Assembly: GCA_019359675.1 (NCBI GenBank)
Contig: JAHHGX010000017.1
Span: forward strand, 1-64,000
Direction: 5' to 3'
Length of the DNA: 64,000 nt
From: Calothrix sp. FI2-JRJ7
GTDB lineage: Bacteria > Cyanobacteriota > Cyanobacteriia > Cyanobacteriales > Nostocaceae
Positions 48,410-59,059 of the stretch are shown piece by piece. The notes beneath the pieces are model-generated. The model saw only the letters and a program-made list of their open reading frames with translations. It was not told where the DNA came from and ran no database searches. The position numbers and the translations under genes were made by a program. Position 1 is the stretch's first letter. Every line of letters begins with the position of its first letter.

Positions 48410-49714
48410 ATGAAATTGGATTTCGTAAGATTTTTTCAAGCTTGTAATCCCAGTAAGACCTTAGTCGTGGGAGATGCAGAGGATAGAAAGTATTATATTG
48501 ATTTTTCTAAAGTTCGAGGCGCCAGAATCATCGAAGAGTTAGGACGAACTATCACCCGTCTTTCACCTGACCAACCTACTTGTCAACTGTTTACAGGGCA
48601 CATTGGCTGTGGTAAATCTACTGAATTGCTACGACTGAAAGCTGAGTTAGAGCAACAAGCGTTTCATGTCGTGTATTTTGAATCTAGTCAAAGTCTTGAC
48701 ATGGCTGATGTTGATGTCACTGATATATTACTAGCTATTGCCCGTGAAGTTAGTCAAAGTCTGGAAGCTATCAAAATTAATTTAAAACCAGGATACTTTA
48801 AAACTTTATTCACAGATATTAGTAACTTTTTACTAACACCGATAGAAGTCTCTGAAATTCAATTTTCTACTGGAATTGCAAATATTACCACTCGCACTAA
48901 AGATAGTCCCAAACTTAGAAACCAACTACGACAATATTTAGAACCTCGCACCAACGGTATTATCGAATCTATAAATAACGAATTGCTCAAACCCGCACAA
49001 GATTTACTCAAAAAGTACGGTAAGAAGGGACTGGTAGTAATAGTTGACAACCTTGACCGTGTTGATAACTCGATTAAACCATCAGGTTATTACCAACCTG
49101 AATATTTGTTTGTGGAACGTGGCGAACAATTGAACCAGTTGAATTGCCATGTAGTTTATACAATACCTTTAGTACTAATTTTTTCTAATGCACTAGGAAG
49201 ACTAACCAACCGTTTCGGTGTAGACCCCAAAGTATTGCCGATGGTACCTGTGCAACAGCGTGATGGTTCAGAATGTTATGAAGGAATTTTAAGATTACAA
49301 CAGCTAGTAATGGCGCGCGCGTTTCCTGGTGTAGATTGGGGAATAAGTCAAAATTTGATTACAGAAGTTTTTGATAATCCTGATACTTTAAAGCAACTTT
49401 GTTTAGCTAGCGGTGGTCATGTGAGAAATTTATTAATGCTACTTTATCGTTGTCTACAGCGTGAAGACCCACCGATATCACGGGAATGTTTGGATAGTGT
49501 AATTCGTCAGCGTCGCAATGAGTTAAGTTTGGCTATTAGTTCACAAGAATGGGATTGGTTGCGTGATGTTTGTAAACACAAAGATTTGCGGGGTCAAGAT
49601 GGATATCAAGTTTTGATACGCAATATGTTTGTGTTTGAGTATCGTGATTATGATGGTTCTTGGTTTGATGTTAATCCGATTTTAGCAGAAGCAAAAGAAT
49701 TAGTTTTTGGATAA
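48410..49714 (+). CDS. P-loop NTPase (AAA/STAND-like), uncharacterised
   Basis: 434 residues. Walker A GHIGCGKST is at 63-71, and Walker B LVVIVDNLDRVD at about 209-220. Downstream are a sensor-like region SGGHVRNLLMLLYRCL (about 347) and a C-terminal winged-helix-like part ending in YDGSWFDVNPILAEAKELV. The N-terminus MKLDFVRFFQACNPSKTLVVGDAEDRKYYIDFSKVRG appears specific to a cyanobacterial family. It is followed on the same strand by the WD40 protein 99 bp later. A partnership is inferred from order alone. Confidence 0.75.
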   Translation: MKLDFVRFFQACNPSKTLVVGDAEDRKYYIDFSKVRGARIIEELGRTITRLSPDQPTCQLFTGHIGCGKSTELLRLKAELEQQAFHVVYFESSQSLDMADVDVTDILLAIAREVSQSLEAIKINLKPGYFKTLFTDISNFLLTPIEVSEIQFSTGIANITTRTKDSPKLRNQLRQYLEPRTNGIIESINNELLKPAQDLLKKYGKKGLVVIVDNLDRVDNSIKPSGYYQPEYLFVERGEQLNQLNCHVVYTIPLVLIFSNALGRLTNRFGVDPKVLPMVPVQQRDGSECYEGILRLQQLVMARAFPGVDWGISQNLITEVFDNPDTLKQLCLASGGHVRNLLMLLYRCLQREDPPISRECLDSVIRQRRNELSLAISSQEWDWLRDVCKHKDLRGQDGYQVLIRNMFVFEYRDYDGSWFDVNPILAEAKELVFG

Positions 49715-49726
49715 TTTAATCTCTTA

Positions 49727-49797
49727 CTCTGTGTCCTCTGCGTCTCTGTGGTGAGAAACTGTTTATTTTAACACAGAGACACAGAGTTCACAGAGGA
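49727..49797. repeat. Inverted repeat CTCTGTGTCCTCTG ... CACAGAGACACAGAG
   Basis: A long imperfect hairpin that fills the gap between the two NTPase genes. It ends at GGAGGAAG, which doubles as the ribosome-binding site of the next gene. Dispersed element type. Confidence 0.75.
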
Positions 49798-49813
49798 GGA
49801 AGATATAACTATT

Positions 49814-52800
49814 ATGAGTAATATAGAAGATATAAATGTCGAAAACGAACAATCATTAAAAACTTTAGTGAGAACTATTAGACTTTCTCAAGGTCAGTTT
49901 TCTCTAGTTCTACTACGATGTAATTATACTGGTTTACAGCAACGTATAACCGCGCGCTTGGATGAACTCTCACCTATAAAAATCAGTAAATTGTCTCTTC
50001 AACCATCTGTAAAAACTCTTTATACCACTATTCTAGAAGGTATTGGAGACGAGGCGCCTTTTTCGTTGATGGTATCCGGGTTAAATACAGTCGAAGACCT
50101 CGATAATCTTTTGACTTCTGCAAACCAAGTTCGAGAAGAGTTTAGAAAGAATTTTGCATTTCCTTTACTTGTATGGGTTAATGACCAAGTTCTACAAAAG
50201 TTTATTAAACTGGCAACTGATTTAGAAAATTGGGCAACGGTTATTCAGTTTAATTGTATTAGCGATGAGTTAGTTAGTTTGATACGCGATACTACAAATG
50301 ATATCTTTGCTGGTAATTTTACCCCAAATGTACAAACTTGCTGTGAAATAGAGTCAGCACAACAAGATTTACAATGGCGCCGCTCTGAAATGGCGCCGAA
50401 TGATAAAGCTAGTTTACAATTTATCTTAGGTTATCGTGCGTATTTACATGAGCAAGTAGACACTGCCTTAGAATTTTACAATCAAAGTTTAGATTATTGG
50501 CAAGAGCATGACTTAGAACGGCAAGGAATTTTACTGCTAAATATTGCTTTAGTTTACGAACTTAAAGCCGAGAAAGCTCAAGTAGATTATATTAAATATC
50601 TTGAAGAAAGTAAAGATTATCTTCAAAAGGCTATTAATTGTTTTGAACAAGCACAGCGTTTTGATTTAGTTGCTAAATATATTATCAAATTGGGTGATGT
50701 GTTACGAAGCTTACAAGCATGGGATGATTTACAATGTCTTGCTCAAAAAGCTTTGGAGTTTAATCAAAAATATGGAAATGCGCTACTTATTGCTAGAAAC
50801 TACGGCTTTTTAGCTGAGGTAGCGCTTGATAATTCACGATGGCATGATGCAATTTCGCTAAGTGGACAAGCTTTAAAAGCATTATCTAACTCCAAAGAAA
50901 ATTTACACTACCGAAACTTGTATAAATTTATTATTGCGCGCGCTCATCAAGCTTTAGGGAAAATAGTAGAAGCGATTAAAAGTTTAGAAAAACTTCGTAT
51001 TCTTAGTAGTCCCGAAAATAATCCGCAATTATATATTTCAATTTTAGAAACACTACGCGAGCTTTATTTTGAAGAAGGTAATTATTTAGAAGCTTTCCGA
51101 ATTAAACAAGAACAAATTGCCATTGAACATCAGTATAGCTTACGTGCATTTATCGGCACCACTTATTTACACCCCAAACGTTATTGTACTAATTCAATTA
51201 CTAATAAAAAGCAGCAAGCGATAGTAGCACAAGAAATTGCTGCTGCTGGTCGGCAAAAAGATGTTGATAATTTAATCGAACGAATTAGTCGCAATGACCA
51301 TAAACTAACTATCATTCATGGTCAGTCAGGTGTAGGTAAAAGTTCTATACTCAAAGCAGGATTAATACCAGCATTGAAACAGCAGTCAATTGGAGAACGA
51401 GATGTTTTACCGATTGTGGTCAGAGTTTATACTGACTGGATAGGAAATTTATGTAAGCATTTTCCAGATGATATAGATAATAATAATGAACGCTGCGCGC
51501 AATTAATTTTATACATGTTGACTAACGAAAACGGTACTCGTCCTTTAAAAACACGTAGCGAACTAGAAGCAGATTTAAAAACCTTTGATTTAATCTCAAA
51601 TACCGAAATTGATTTAGTCTTAGAAGTTTTGGTTGGTTCGGGATTAGTCCTTGAAGTTCCTGAAATTCCAACAAACCGCTATCAATTAGTACATGATTAC
51701 CTTGTGCGTTTTATTCGTCAACAGCAGGCGCCAGAACTTTTAGCTGCACTTGCAGCAGCAAGAGAAAAGCAAAAACTTACTGAAGAACAACTTATCAAAG
51801 CACTACAAGAAAAAGAAAAAGCATTATATAAAGAGCAACAAGAACGTAAACGTGCAGAAATTGCAGAAATAGAAGCCTTAGTATCGTTATCGCAAGCTTT
51901 ATTTGTGACTCATGACCAGTTAGGCGCCTTAGTTGCTAGTCTCAAAGCAGGTATACAATTACAACAAATTGATGTGGCATCATCTATCAAAAAGCGCGCG
52001 GTCGATAGAATTCGTCAAGTTGTTACCGAAGTTCAAGAACGAAACCGTTTAGAAGGTCATAGTAACTGGGTGACAAACGTAAGTTTTAGCCCGAATGGTA
52101 GAATCATTGCGACTGCAAGCGCAAACCGTAATATTATGGTTTGGAATTTAGATGGTACTTTACTTAATATCCTACAAGGACATGGGGATATTGTTTGGAG
52201 CGTTTGTTTTAGTCCAAATGGAAGTAAAATTGCCTCGGCAAGTGCTGACAATACCATCAAAATTTGGACTACAGATGGTACTTTATTGCATACCCTCAAA
52301 GGACACACCGACCAAGTTTTTAGTGTTTGTTTTAGTCCCAGTGGTAACGTTATTGTCTCTGCCAGCGCAGATAAAACTATTAAATTTTGGAGTATAAAAG
52401 GAACTTTAATACGAACGCTTCATGGACATACCGACCAAGTTATTAGCGTTTGCTTTAGTCCCGATGCCTCAATGGTAGCTTCTGCTGGCGCCGATAAAAC
52501 AATTAGACTTTGGAGTACAGACGATATAAGTACTAAATTAATTAAAACTCTTACAGCACATACCTGTAGTGTTAACAGCGTTGTTTTCAGTCCTGACCGT
52601 AAAACTATTGTATCAGCAGGCGCCGACCATACAATTAGATTATGGAGCAAAACAGGTAACTTGCTCAAAACTCTCCACGGACATACCGCAAGCGTAAATA
52701 GCGTTAGTATTAGTCCAGACGGTAGAATCGTTTCAGGTAGTTCAGACTATACCGTTAAATTATGGAGCAAAAACGGTCAACTACTAAAATCCTTTCAAGG

Positions 52801-53008
52801 TCATAACGGCGAAGTCAACGGAGTTTGTTTTAACTGCGACCGTAACCTCATTATATCAGCAAGCGCCGACCGTACAGCAAGAATTTGGAGCGCAAAACCT
52901 CCAAAACCAAAATCATTTGAACTAGATGAACTAGTAGCATGTGGTCGTGAGTGGACGCACGATTATTTAAATACTAATCCAAATGTGAGACAAACAGATT
53001 ATATATAG
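49814..53008 (+). CDS. TPR / P-loop / seven-WD40 protein with shortened NTPase core
   Basis: 1064 residues. Residues 1-180 form a P-loop-less AAA-like domain (FSLVLLRCNYTGLQQRITARL; PLLVWVNDQVLQKFI). About 200-450 are TPR-like helices. The P-loop HGQSGVGKSS is at about 502-511. Then, instead of the usual 250-300 residues with Walker B and sensors, only about 55 residues separate it from the winged-helix piece CAQLILYMLTNENGTRPLKTRSELEADL and YQLVHDYLVRFIRQQ. A coiled coil (EEQLIKALQEKEKALYKEQQERKRAEIAE) leads into seven WD40 repeats (about 742-1040). STAND proteins of this kind act as sensors. The missing core suggests an in-frame deletion. Confidence 0.8.
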   Translation: MSNIEDINVENEQSLKTLVRTIRLSQGQFSLVLLRCNYTGLQQRITARLDELSPIKISKLSLQPSVKTLYTTILEGIGDEAPFSLMVSGLNTVEDLDNLLTSANQVREEFRKNFAFPLLVWVNDQVLQKFIKLATDLENWATVIQFNCISDELVSLIRDTTNDIFAGNFTPNVQTCCEIESAQQDLQWRRSEMAPNDKASLQFILGYRAYLHEQVDTALEFYNQSLDYWQEHDLERQGILLLNIALVYELKAEKAQVDYIKYLEESKDYLQKAINCFEQAQRFDLVAKYIIKLGDVLRSLQAWDDLQCLAQKALEFNQKYGNALLIARNYGFLAEVALDNSRWHDAISLSGQALKALSNSKENLHYRNLYKFIIARAHQALGKIVEAIKSLEKLRILSSPENNPQLYISILETLRELYFEEGNYLEAFRIKQEQIAIEHQYSLRAFIGTTYLHPKRYCTNSITNKKQQAIVAQEIAAAGRQKDVDNLIERISRNDHKLTIIHGQSGVGKSSILKAGLIPALKQQSIGERDVLPIVVRVYTDWIGNLCKHFPDDIDNNNERCAQLILYMLTNENGTRPLKTRSELEADLKTFDLISNTEIDLVLEVLVGSGLVLEVPEIPTNRYQLVHDYLVRFIRQQQAPELLAALAAAREKQKLTEEQLIKALQEKEKALYKEQQERKRAEIAEIEALVSLSQALFVTHDQLGALVASLKAGIQLQQIDVASSIKKRAVDRIRQVVTEVQERNRLEGHSNWVTNVSFSPNGRIIATASANRNIMVWNLDGTLLNILQGHGDIVWSVCFSPNGSKIASASADNTIKIWTTDGTLLHTLKGHTDQVFSVCFSPSGNVIVSASADKTIKFWSIKGTLIRTLHGHTDQVISVCFSPDASMVASAGADKTIRLWSTDDISTKLIKTLTAHTCSVNSVVFSPDRKTIVSAGADHTIRLWSKTGNLLKTLHGHTASVNSVSISPDGRIVSGSSDYTVKLWSKNGQLLKSFQGHNGEVNGVCFNCDRNLIISASADRTARIWSAKPPKPKSFELDELVACGREWTHDYLNTNPNVRQTDYI

Positions 53009-53394
53009 AGTTTTCCAAAAATTAAATTAACCATTCTTGTGGAGCGGGCATCCTTGCCCGCCTGCTTTGGAATTGGACGGGCGAGAACACCCTCCTACAA
53101 GGAGAGGAGTTGGGGGAGAGGTCTTTACAAAGAGGAGGCTTTGTTTCCGTTCTGTTGTAAAATCAGAAACAACAAATTAAAACATATTTATACTTAGTTA
53201 TGTTTTATGAAAAAAATTACACTTTTGCTTTCAACAATTTTTTTAACTATTTTTATTTGCTTCTCCATTAACCCTGCACATCCCTATTCACAACCTCCTC
53301 TTCTTTGATATGAATCTAAATATGGTGGGCAGTGCCTACATAGTGCCTTATGAGAATTAACTAAAATATTAGTAAACTATCCGTTACATCCGTT
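53009..53394. other. Intergenic region with dispersed repeat and a short signal-peptide ORF
   Basis: About 53037-53102 is a copy of the GGGCATCCTTGCCC repeat, ending near a CTACAAGGAG stretch. The remainder is AT-rich and holds the 33-codon ORF at 53207-53308. The 80 bp before 53395 show nothing further. Confidence 0.5.
53207..53308 (+). CDS. Tiny ORF with signal peptide, possibly a truncated secreted protein
   Basis: 33 residues beginning MKKITLLLSTIFLTIFICFS and ending NPAHPYSQPPLL. A clear signal-peptide pattern with almost no mature part suggests either a very small secreted peptide or the 5' remnant of a larger gene. A ribosome-binding site is not obvious. Confidence 0.3.
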   Translation: MKKITLLLSTIFLTIFICFSINPAHPYSQPPLL

Positions 53395-54276
53395 TTAATC
53401 CGTTGCCAATTTTTTCACCACACTTAAAAAGTTCTGCAAAACCTTTGAAATTTCACCTTTACGCCAAACTGCGGCAATTTCAAGCATCGGCGCCAAATCA
53501 AGCGGACGATATACTACATTCACTTTATGCCGTGTTTCAGCGCCTGCGGCAACAAGAGAAATTCCCATACCTGACTCAACAAAACTTAGCATTACTTCTG
53601 GTGGACTTGCTTCTTGAACTATATTTGGTGTAAACCCTGCTTTTTGACACGCATTTATGATTTGTGTGTATAAATCAGGTTTGACGTGTTGAGGACAAAT
53701 TATAAATGGTTCGTTTGCTAACGCTGCAAAAGAAATAACTTCTTGTTGTGTTAATGGATGATTACATGGAAGCGCAACAACTATAGCTTCGCATAATAGC
53801 GTTAATATCTCAACTTCTTTAAGCTCAACAGGTGGATGAATAAAGCCAATATCAATTTTTTCATCAAGTAACGCGCGTACTTGGCCTTGAGAAGACATTT
53901 CTGTTAATGTTACCTTTGCATCTGGATAATTAGCGCGGAATTCTTGAATAATTTCAGGCAAAACTCGATTAAACGCACAAATAGAAAATCCAATTGTAAT
54001 ATTTTGGCGCTGCACCTCTACAGCTTTACGTGCGGATGAAAACGCCCGTTCTGCTTGTGCTAGTGTTAAACGTGCTTCATCTAAAAATGCTGTTCCTGCA
54101 TCCGTTAGCAGTACACCACGTTTGCTACGTTCAAATAATTCAACTCCCAATTCATCCTCAAGCTGACGAATTTGACGACTTAGCGGTGGTTGTTCCATAT
54201 ACAAACGTTCTGCAGCGCGTCGAAAGTTCAGTTCTTCAGCAACCGTAACAAAATATTTGAGTTGACGTAGTTCCAT
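53395..54276 (-). CDS. LysR family transcriptional regulator
   Basis: 293 residues. The N-terminal helix-turn-helix is MELRQLKYFVTVAEELNFRRAAERLYMEQPPLSRQIRQLEDELGVELFERS (1-50). The C-terminal effector domain (90-290) is of the CatM/BenM type. Divergent to the oxidoreductase gene, 106 bp apart, the usual layout for a regulator of the adjacent operon. Confidence 0.92.
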   Translation of the reverse strand: MELRQLKYFVTVAEELNFRRAAERLYMEQPPLSRQIRQLEDELGVELFERSKRGVLLTDAGTAFLDEARLTLAQAERAFSSARKAVEVQRQNITIGFSICAFNRVLPEIIQEFRANYPDAKVTLTEMSSQGQVRALLDEKIDIGFIHPPVELKEVEILTLLCEAIVVALPCNHPLTQQEVISFAALANEPFIICPQHVKPDLYTQIINACQKAGFTPNIVQEASPPEVMLSFVESGMGISLVAAGAETRHKVNVVYRPLDLAPMLEIAAVWRKGEISKVLQNFLSVVKKLATD

Positions 54277-54382
54277 ATATTGAACGGGTGATACTTTTTC
54301 GGTATCAGTTTAGCGCAAAAAAGGTCTTGGACATAATCATTTAACGCTTGCATAATCAGGGTTATAAGATAGTGGTAGTTAT

Positions 54383-55411
54383 ATGAAGACAATAGAACTA
54401 CATGGTTTTGGTATCAATAACCTGAAAGTCAACGAACGACCCGCTCCTGTTCCGAAGCTTGGAGAGGTATTAGTTAAAATTGAAGCTGTATCGCTCAATT
54501 ATGTTGATTTGTTAGTAGTCAAAGGTTTACTTAATCCAAGTTTGGAGTTACCTTACACACCTATATGCGACGGCGCCGGAATAGTTGAAAGTATTGGCGC
54601 CAACGTCACAGCATTCCAACCAGGTGATAAAGTAGCAACAACTTTTATACCAAATTGGATAAGTGGTAAACCTACTAGCCAAACCACTGATTACTCAACT
54701 CGTCAAGGATTGGGTAACGTTGCAGGGCAATTAAGCGAGTATAAAATATTCCAAGTTAACCAATTAATCAAAATACCATGTAATTTCTCACTTGTAGAAG
54801 CATCTACATTACCAATTGCTAGTTTAACAGCATGGAACGCACTCAAATACGGCAATCTTCAAGCAGGTGATACAGTTTTGCTGCATGGTACAGGAGGAGT
54901 ATCTATTTTTGCACTGCAATTTGTAAAAGCAAATGGCGGCAAAGCAATTATTACATCAAGCAGTGATGAAAAACTTGAAAAAGCACAAAAATTAGGTGCC
55001 GACCTAACTATCAACTATAAAAATACACCTGAATGGGAAAATATCATTCATAAATACACAGATGGAAAAGGTGTAGATATAGTCGTCGAAACTGTTGGTG
55101 GCAACAACCTTCAAAAATCACTTAATGCACTGCGAATGGGTGGACATATTTCAGTAGTGGGTTTACTCAATGGCTTTGAAACCAATCTTAATGCATTAGC
55201 TCTACTACATCAACAAGCTACGATTAAAGGAATGGAAGTAGGTTCTACCAACGATTTTATAGCGATGAATCAAGCAATTGAAGCTTATAATATTCATCCT
55301 GTGATAGATAAAGTTTTTACCTTAGAACAGACTCAAGCTGCATTTGAATATTTAGACAATGGTAAACATTTTGGTAAAGTAGTGATTAAGCTTTCAGATT
55401 TTCAATTATGA
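54383..55411 (+). CDS. MDR-family NAD(P)H-dependent oxidoreductase (quinone oxidoreductase / alcohol dehydrogenase-like)
   Basis: 342 residues. A GroES-like N-terminal domain (PKLGEVLVKIEAVSLNYVDLLVVKG) has CDGAGIVESIGANVTAFQPGDKV in place of the zinc GHE motif. The Rossmann part is LLHGTGGVSIFALQFVKANGGKAIITSSSDEK, which suggests NADP(H). Absence of catalytic zinc ligands points to a quinone- or enone-reductase branch. It is the first gene of a likely three-gene operon; its stop overlaps the next start (ATGATG). Confidence 0.85.
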   Translation: MKTIELHGFGINNLKVNERPAPVPKLGEVLVKIEAVSLNYVDLLVVKGLLNPSLELPYTPICDGAGIVESIGANVTAFQPGDKVATTFIPNWISGKPTSQTTDYSTRQGLGNVAGQLSEYKIFQVNQLIKIPCNFSLVEASTLPIASLTAWNALKYGNLQAGDTVLLHGTGGVSIFALQFVKANGGKAIITSSSDEKLEKAQKLGADLTINYKNTPEWENIIHKYTDGKGVDIVVETVGGNNLQKSLNALRMGGHISVVGLLNGFETNLNALALLHQQATIKGMEVGSTNDFIAMNQAIEAYNIHPVIDKVFTLEQTQAAFEYLDNGKHFGKVVIKLSDFQL

Positions 55412-56388
55412 TGCATAAGCTTTTTGCTCCAGTTGTACTAACAGTATTTCTTTTAAACTCAATAGAATCAGTCGCTCAAGATTCTAACGTTAAAGCTTCG
55501 ATTAAATTACCTCCTAATTTTCAGTATCCAAATGGAATCGCGCGCTCTTCCAAAGGAATTTTATATGTTGGTTCTGTGACAAGCGGTCAAATACTACGTA
55601 TTGATCCCCAAGGTAAAAGCGAGATTTTTTTCCCAGGAAGTAGTGAGATATTTGCTGGTAATAGTTTACGACTTGATGAGCAGCGAGAAATTCTTTGGGG
55701 AACTTCTTCTGATTTTCTTGGAACTAAAAATTCTAAGGGTGAAATAGTTAGGCGCCCACACCGCATTTTTGCAATTGATACCCGTACAGGTAAAGTACTA
55801 CGTGTCATTCAAATGCCTGATAGTGGTTTTGGGAATGATATCGCACTTGATGATAATGGTGGTGTTTATCTTACCGATAGTTCCCGTCCTCGTATTCATT
55901 ATCTGGCGCCTGGAGCAAGTAAGTTACAAGTTTGGGCAGAAAATTCACTATTTAATTCTAAGCAAATAGGACTTGCTGGTATTGCTCGCAGACCAGATGG
56001 TGTAATTATTGTGAGTATGTTCTCTACTGGAGAGCTTTTTAAAATTACACCTCAACCTAAAGGAGTTGCTGTTGAAAAAATATCTCTAACACGCAAACTT
56101 GAAAACCCTGATGGAATGCAATTTGCTCCAGATGGAAAACTACTTGTAATTGAAGGTAGTGTTACAAGTGGTAACGGGCGCCTGCTTAGTATTGATGTGC
56201 TTTCACCCAAAAACACACCTCGGTCAGTAGAGACTATAGCAGCAAACATGAAGTCTCCAGTTAACCTAACTGTTGCTGGTAACGATGTTTGGGTTACAGA
56301 GTCACGCATTCGTCATCATCTTTTACCGGGACAAGAAAAAAATGTTCCAAGTCGCTTCTTTATTCGACGTTTTAATTTGAGGAAGTAA
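55408..56388 (+). CDS. Secreted SMP-30/gluconolactonase-like beta-propeller protein
   Basis: 326 residues. The N-terminal signal peptide is [24 protein letters not shown]. Propeller-type repeats follow: [82 protein letters not shown]. The Asn/Asp positions fit a calcium-dependent lactonase fold, but catalysis is not certain. It overlaps the upstream oxidoreductase by 4 bp, so co-translation is likely. Confidence 0.8.
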   Translation: MMHKLFAPVVLTVFLLNSIESVAQDSNVKASIKLPPNFQYPNGIARSSKGILYVGSVTSGQILRIDPQGKSEIFFPGSSEIFAGNSLRLDEQREILWGTSSDFLGTKNSKGEIVRRPHRIFAIDTRTGKVLRVIQMPDSGFGNDIALDDNGGVYLTDSSRPRIHYLAPGASKLQVWAENSLFNSKQIGLAGIARRPDGVIIVSMFSTGELFKITPQPKGVAVEKISLTRKLENPDGMQFAPDGKLLVIEGSVTSGNGRLLSIDVLSPKNTPRSVETIAANMKSPVNLTVAGNDVWVTESRIRHHLLPGQEKNVPSRFFIRRFNLRK

Positions 56389-56390
56389 AT

Positions 56391-57383
<993 letters not shown>

Positions 57384-57417
57384 CAATAATAATAATCATC
57401 ATTAAATAAATGATTTT

Positions 57418-57442
57418 CCTAGAGGATATTTTATCCTCTAGG
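57418..57442 (+). terminator. Hairpin CCTAGAGGAT / ATCCTCTAGG
   Basis: A perfect 10-bp stem with a 5-base ATTTT loop lies 35 bp after the aldo/keto reductase stop. No T-run on the plus side (ATTAG), so the strength is uncertain. Confidence 0.65.
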
Positions 57443-57552
57443 ATTAGTTCACGGTAACTAAAACGACTGCTACTGAGTCAGGAGTTGTGTTAGCCTGTGC
57501 CTCAAAATATTTGTGTACACACTGCTGCAAAGATGTATTGTAATCAAAAATA

Positions 57553-57575
57553 AAGACGTAGCAGTGCTACGTCTT
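57553..57575 (-). terminator. Hairpin AAGACGTAGCA / TGCTACGTCTT
   Basis: An 11-bp perfect stem lies 45 bp downstream of the minus-strand glycosyl hydrolase. On the minus strand it is followed by TATTTTTGA, a good rho-independent terminator. Confidence 0.8.
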
Positions 57576-57619
57576 CATAGTATTTTTGTATTTGAAGCAA
57601 AAGAGTATTGATAAATCTG

Positions 57620-59059
57620 CTAATCAGCCCTTGCGCGCAGTGCTGGAGATGGGAAAACTGCCTGAAAACCCTGCTGTCGTTGACCAGGGTCTTCGGGGCC
57701 AGTATCCCATAAACTTTCATAGTAGAAAAAGGCGACACCTAAACCGCGTTGCTGTGCGGCTTGTACTTGTGTTTTAATTTGTTGTATTGGTATACGGCGC
57801 GTTCGTAATCCTGCCATAATCCCAATACCTGTTGGTATATTTAGTTGTTGGGTTTCTATAATTTCTGGACGGGTGATTTTAGAAGTAAACGAACTTAAAT
57901 CGTCACGATAGACTTGCATTACCAACTCGTCAACAATATTTAACCGTACCCAGTTCAACCAGTCTTGGAGTTGGAACTTATAAGCGAAGTTGTAGTAATT
58001 GGGCGAAACTGAGAAAATAGCATTTGGTTTGCGTACTTTAACTGCTTGGTTGAGTTGCAGCATAAATGCTGTAATTTTATCTGCACGCCAACGTATCCAC
58101 GCTTGGTCTTGAGGGTTAGATGGAGGAGCTTTTCCAGTTTCTTGAGTATACAAAGATATTGTATATCTATCATAACCAAATTCCTGGGGTAAACTCATGT
58201 GGTCGTCGAACTGAATACCATCAGCATCGTATTTAGTTACGATTTCTAGTACTAAATCACTAATAAACTTTTGTACTTCTGGGTGGAAGGGGTTAAGCCA
58301 TGCTACCTCACCCGCTGCACTAATTGATGTTTGGTTACCATCACGTTTTCGTGTCAACCATTCAGGATGGTTTAAAGCTAACTCTGAAGTTTCAGGCGCC
58401 ATAAAACCAAATTCAAACCAAGGAATAGCCAGTAACCCACGACGATGCGCTTGATTAATTACATCCGCAATAATATCATGACCTTCTGTGCCCCTATATA
58501 CAAACGGCTGAATTTCCGCACGTTGTGCAACATCGCTTGGATACATCACATATCCCGAATTCCAAACAACAGGGTAAACAGTATTAAAGTTTAATTGGCG
58601 TAATTTATCCATCGCTTCCCCAACTTTAGTCCTGTCCCTCAAAATATCAAGGTCATTATTAGTCATCCATACACCCCGGATTTCCTGCCGTGGTCGTTGT
58701 ACTCTTTGAACAGGTTGTGGTACGGGTTGAGGAATTGGTTGTGGAACGGGTTGTGGCTGTGGTACAGGTTGCGGTACAGGAACAGGTTGTGGAAACCCAT
58801 CAGTTTCAGCAGGTGGAAACTCAGGAGTTTGAGGCAATGGAATAGGTATTGGAACGGGTTGTGGAAATTGCGGTTGTGGTGTCGGAAACTGTGGTTGTGG
58901 CGGAATCGGCTGCGGCGCCGGAAATTGCGCTAAAGCAGGAGCAAAAGTATCTAGTACTATTACTCCAACAAAAGTCAATAGAAACAAAATTGGTACAATT
59001 GACTTCAGTCTCAACCGCCATCGAAAAATCGAACTAGGTTTTATTGATTTGAATGACAT
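57620..59059 (-). CDS. GHL10-type (DUF187) glycosyl hydrolase with Pro/Gln-rich linker
   Basis: About 479 residues from the preferred ATG at 59059 (MSFKSIKPSS). An upstream ATG at 59158 is possible. A membrane/signal segment (LKSIVPILFLLTFVGVIVLDTFAPALAQ) is followed by a roughly 85-residue PQP/PQPVPQP linker. The catalytic domain begins REIRGVWMTNNDLDIL and has YDADGIQFDDHMSLP with candidate catalytic acids. These TIM-barrel proteins are thought to act on cell-envelope polysaccharides. The linker would let the enzyme span the peptidoglycan. Confidence 0.85.
   Translation of the reverse strand: MSFKSIKPSSIFRWRLRLKSIVPILFLLTFVGVIVLDTFAPALAQFPAPQPIPPQPQFPTPQPQFPQPVPIPIPLPQTPEFPPAETDGFPQPVPVPQPVPQPQPVPQPIPQPVPQPVQRVQRPRQEIRGVWMTNNDLDILRDRTKVGEAMDKLRQLNFNTVYPVVWNSGYVMYPSDVAQRAEIQPFVYRGTEGHDIIADVINQAHRRGLLAIPWFEFGFMAPETSELALNHPEWLTRKRDGNQTSISAAGEVAWLNPFHPEVQKFISDLVLEIVTKYDADGIQFDDHMSLPQEFGYDRYTISLYTQETGKAPPSNPQDQAWIRWRADKITAFMLQLNQAVKVRKPNAIFSVSPNYYNFAYKFQLQDWLNWVRLNIVDELVMQVYRDDLSSFTSKITRPEIIETQQLNIPTGIGIMAGLRTRRIPIQQIKTQVQAAQQRGLGVAFFYYESLWDTGPEDPGQRQQGFQAVFPSPALRARAD

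Noticed and set aside
52040-52900. Periodic DNA repetition considered as a repeat array
   Set aside because: It is the coding repetition of seven WD40 units. The ORF is continuous and the divergence is at protein-repeat level.
40294-53394. Complete integrative element using ssrA as attachment site
   Set aside because: No integrase/recombinase gene and no second copy of the ssrA 3' end were found in the window.
58697-58933. Plus-strand Trp/Arg-rich frame opposite the glycosyl hydrolase linker
   Set aside because: It is the antisense of the repetitive PQP-coding linker, which creates artificial open frames.
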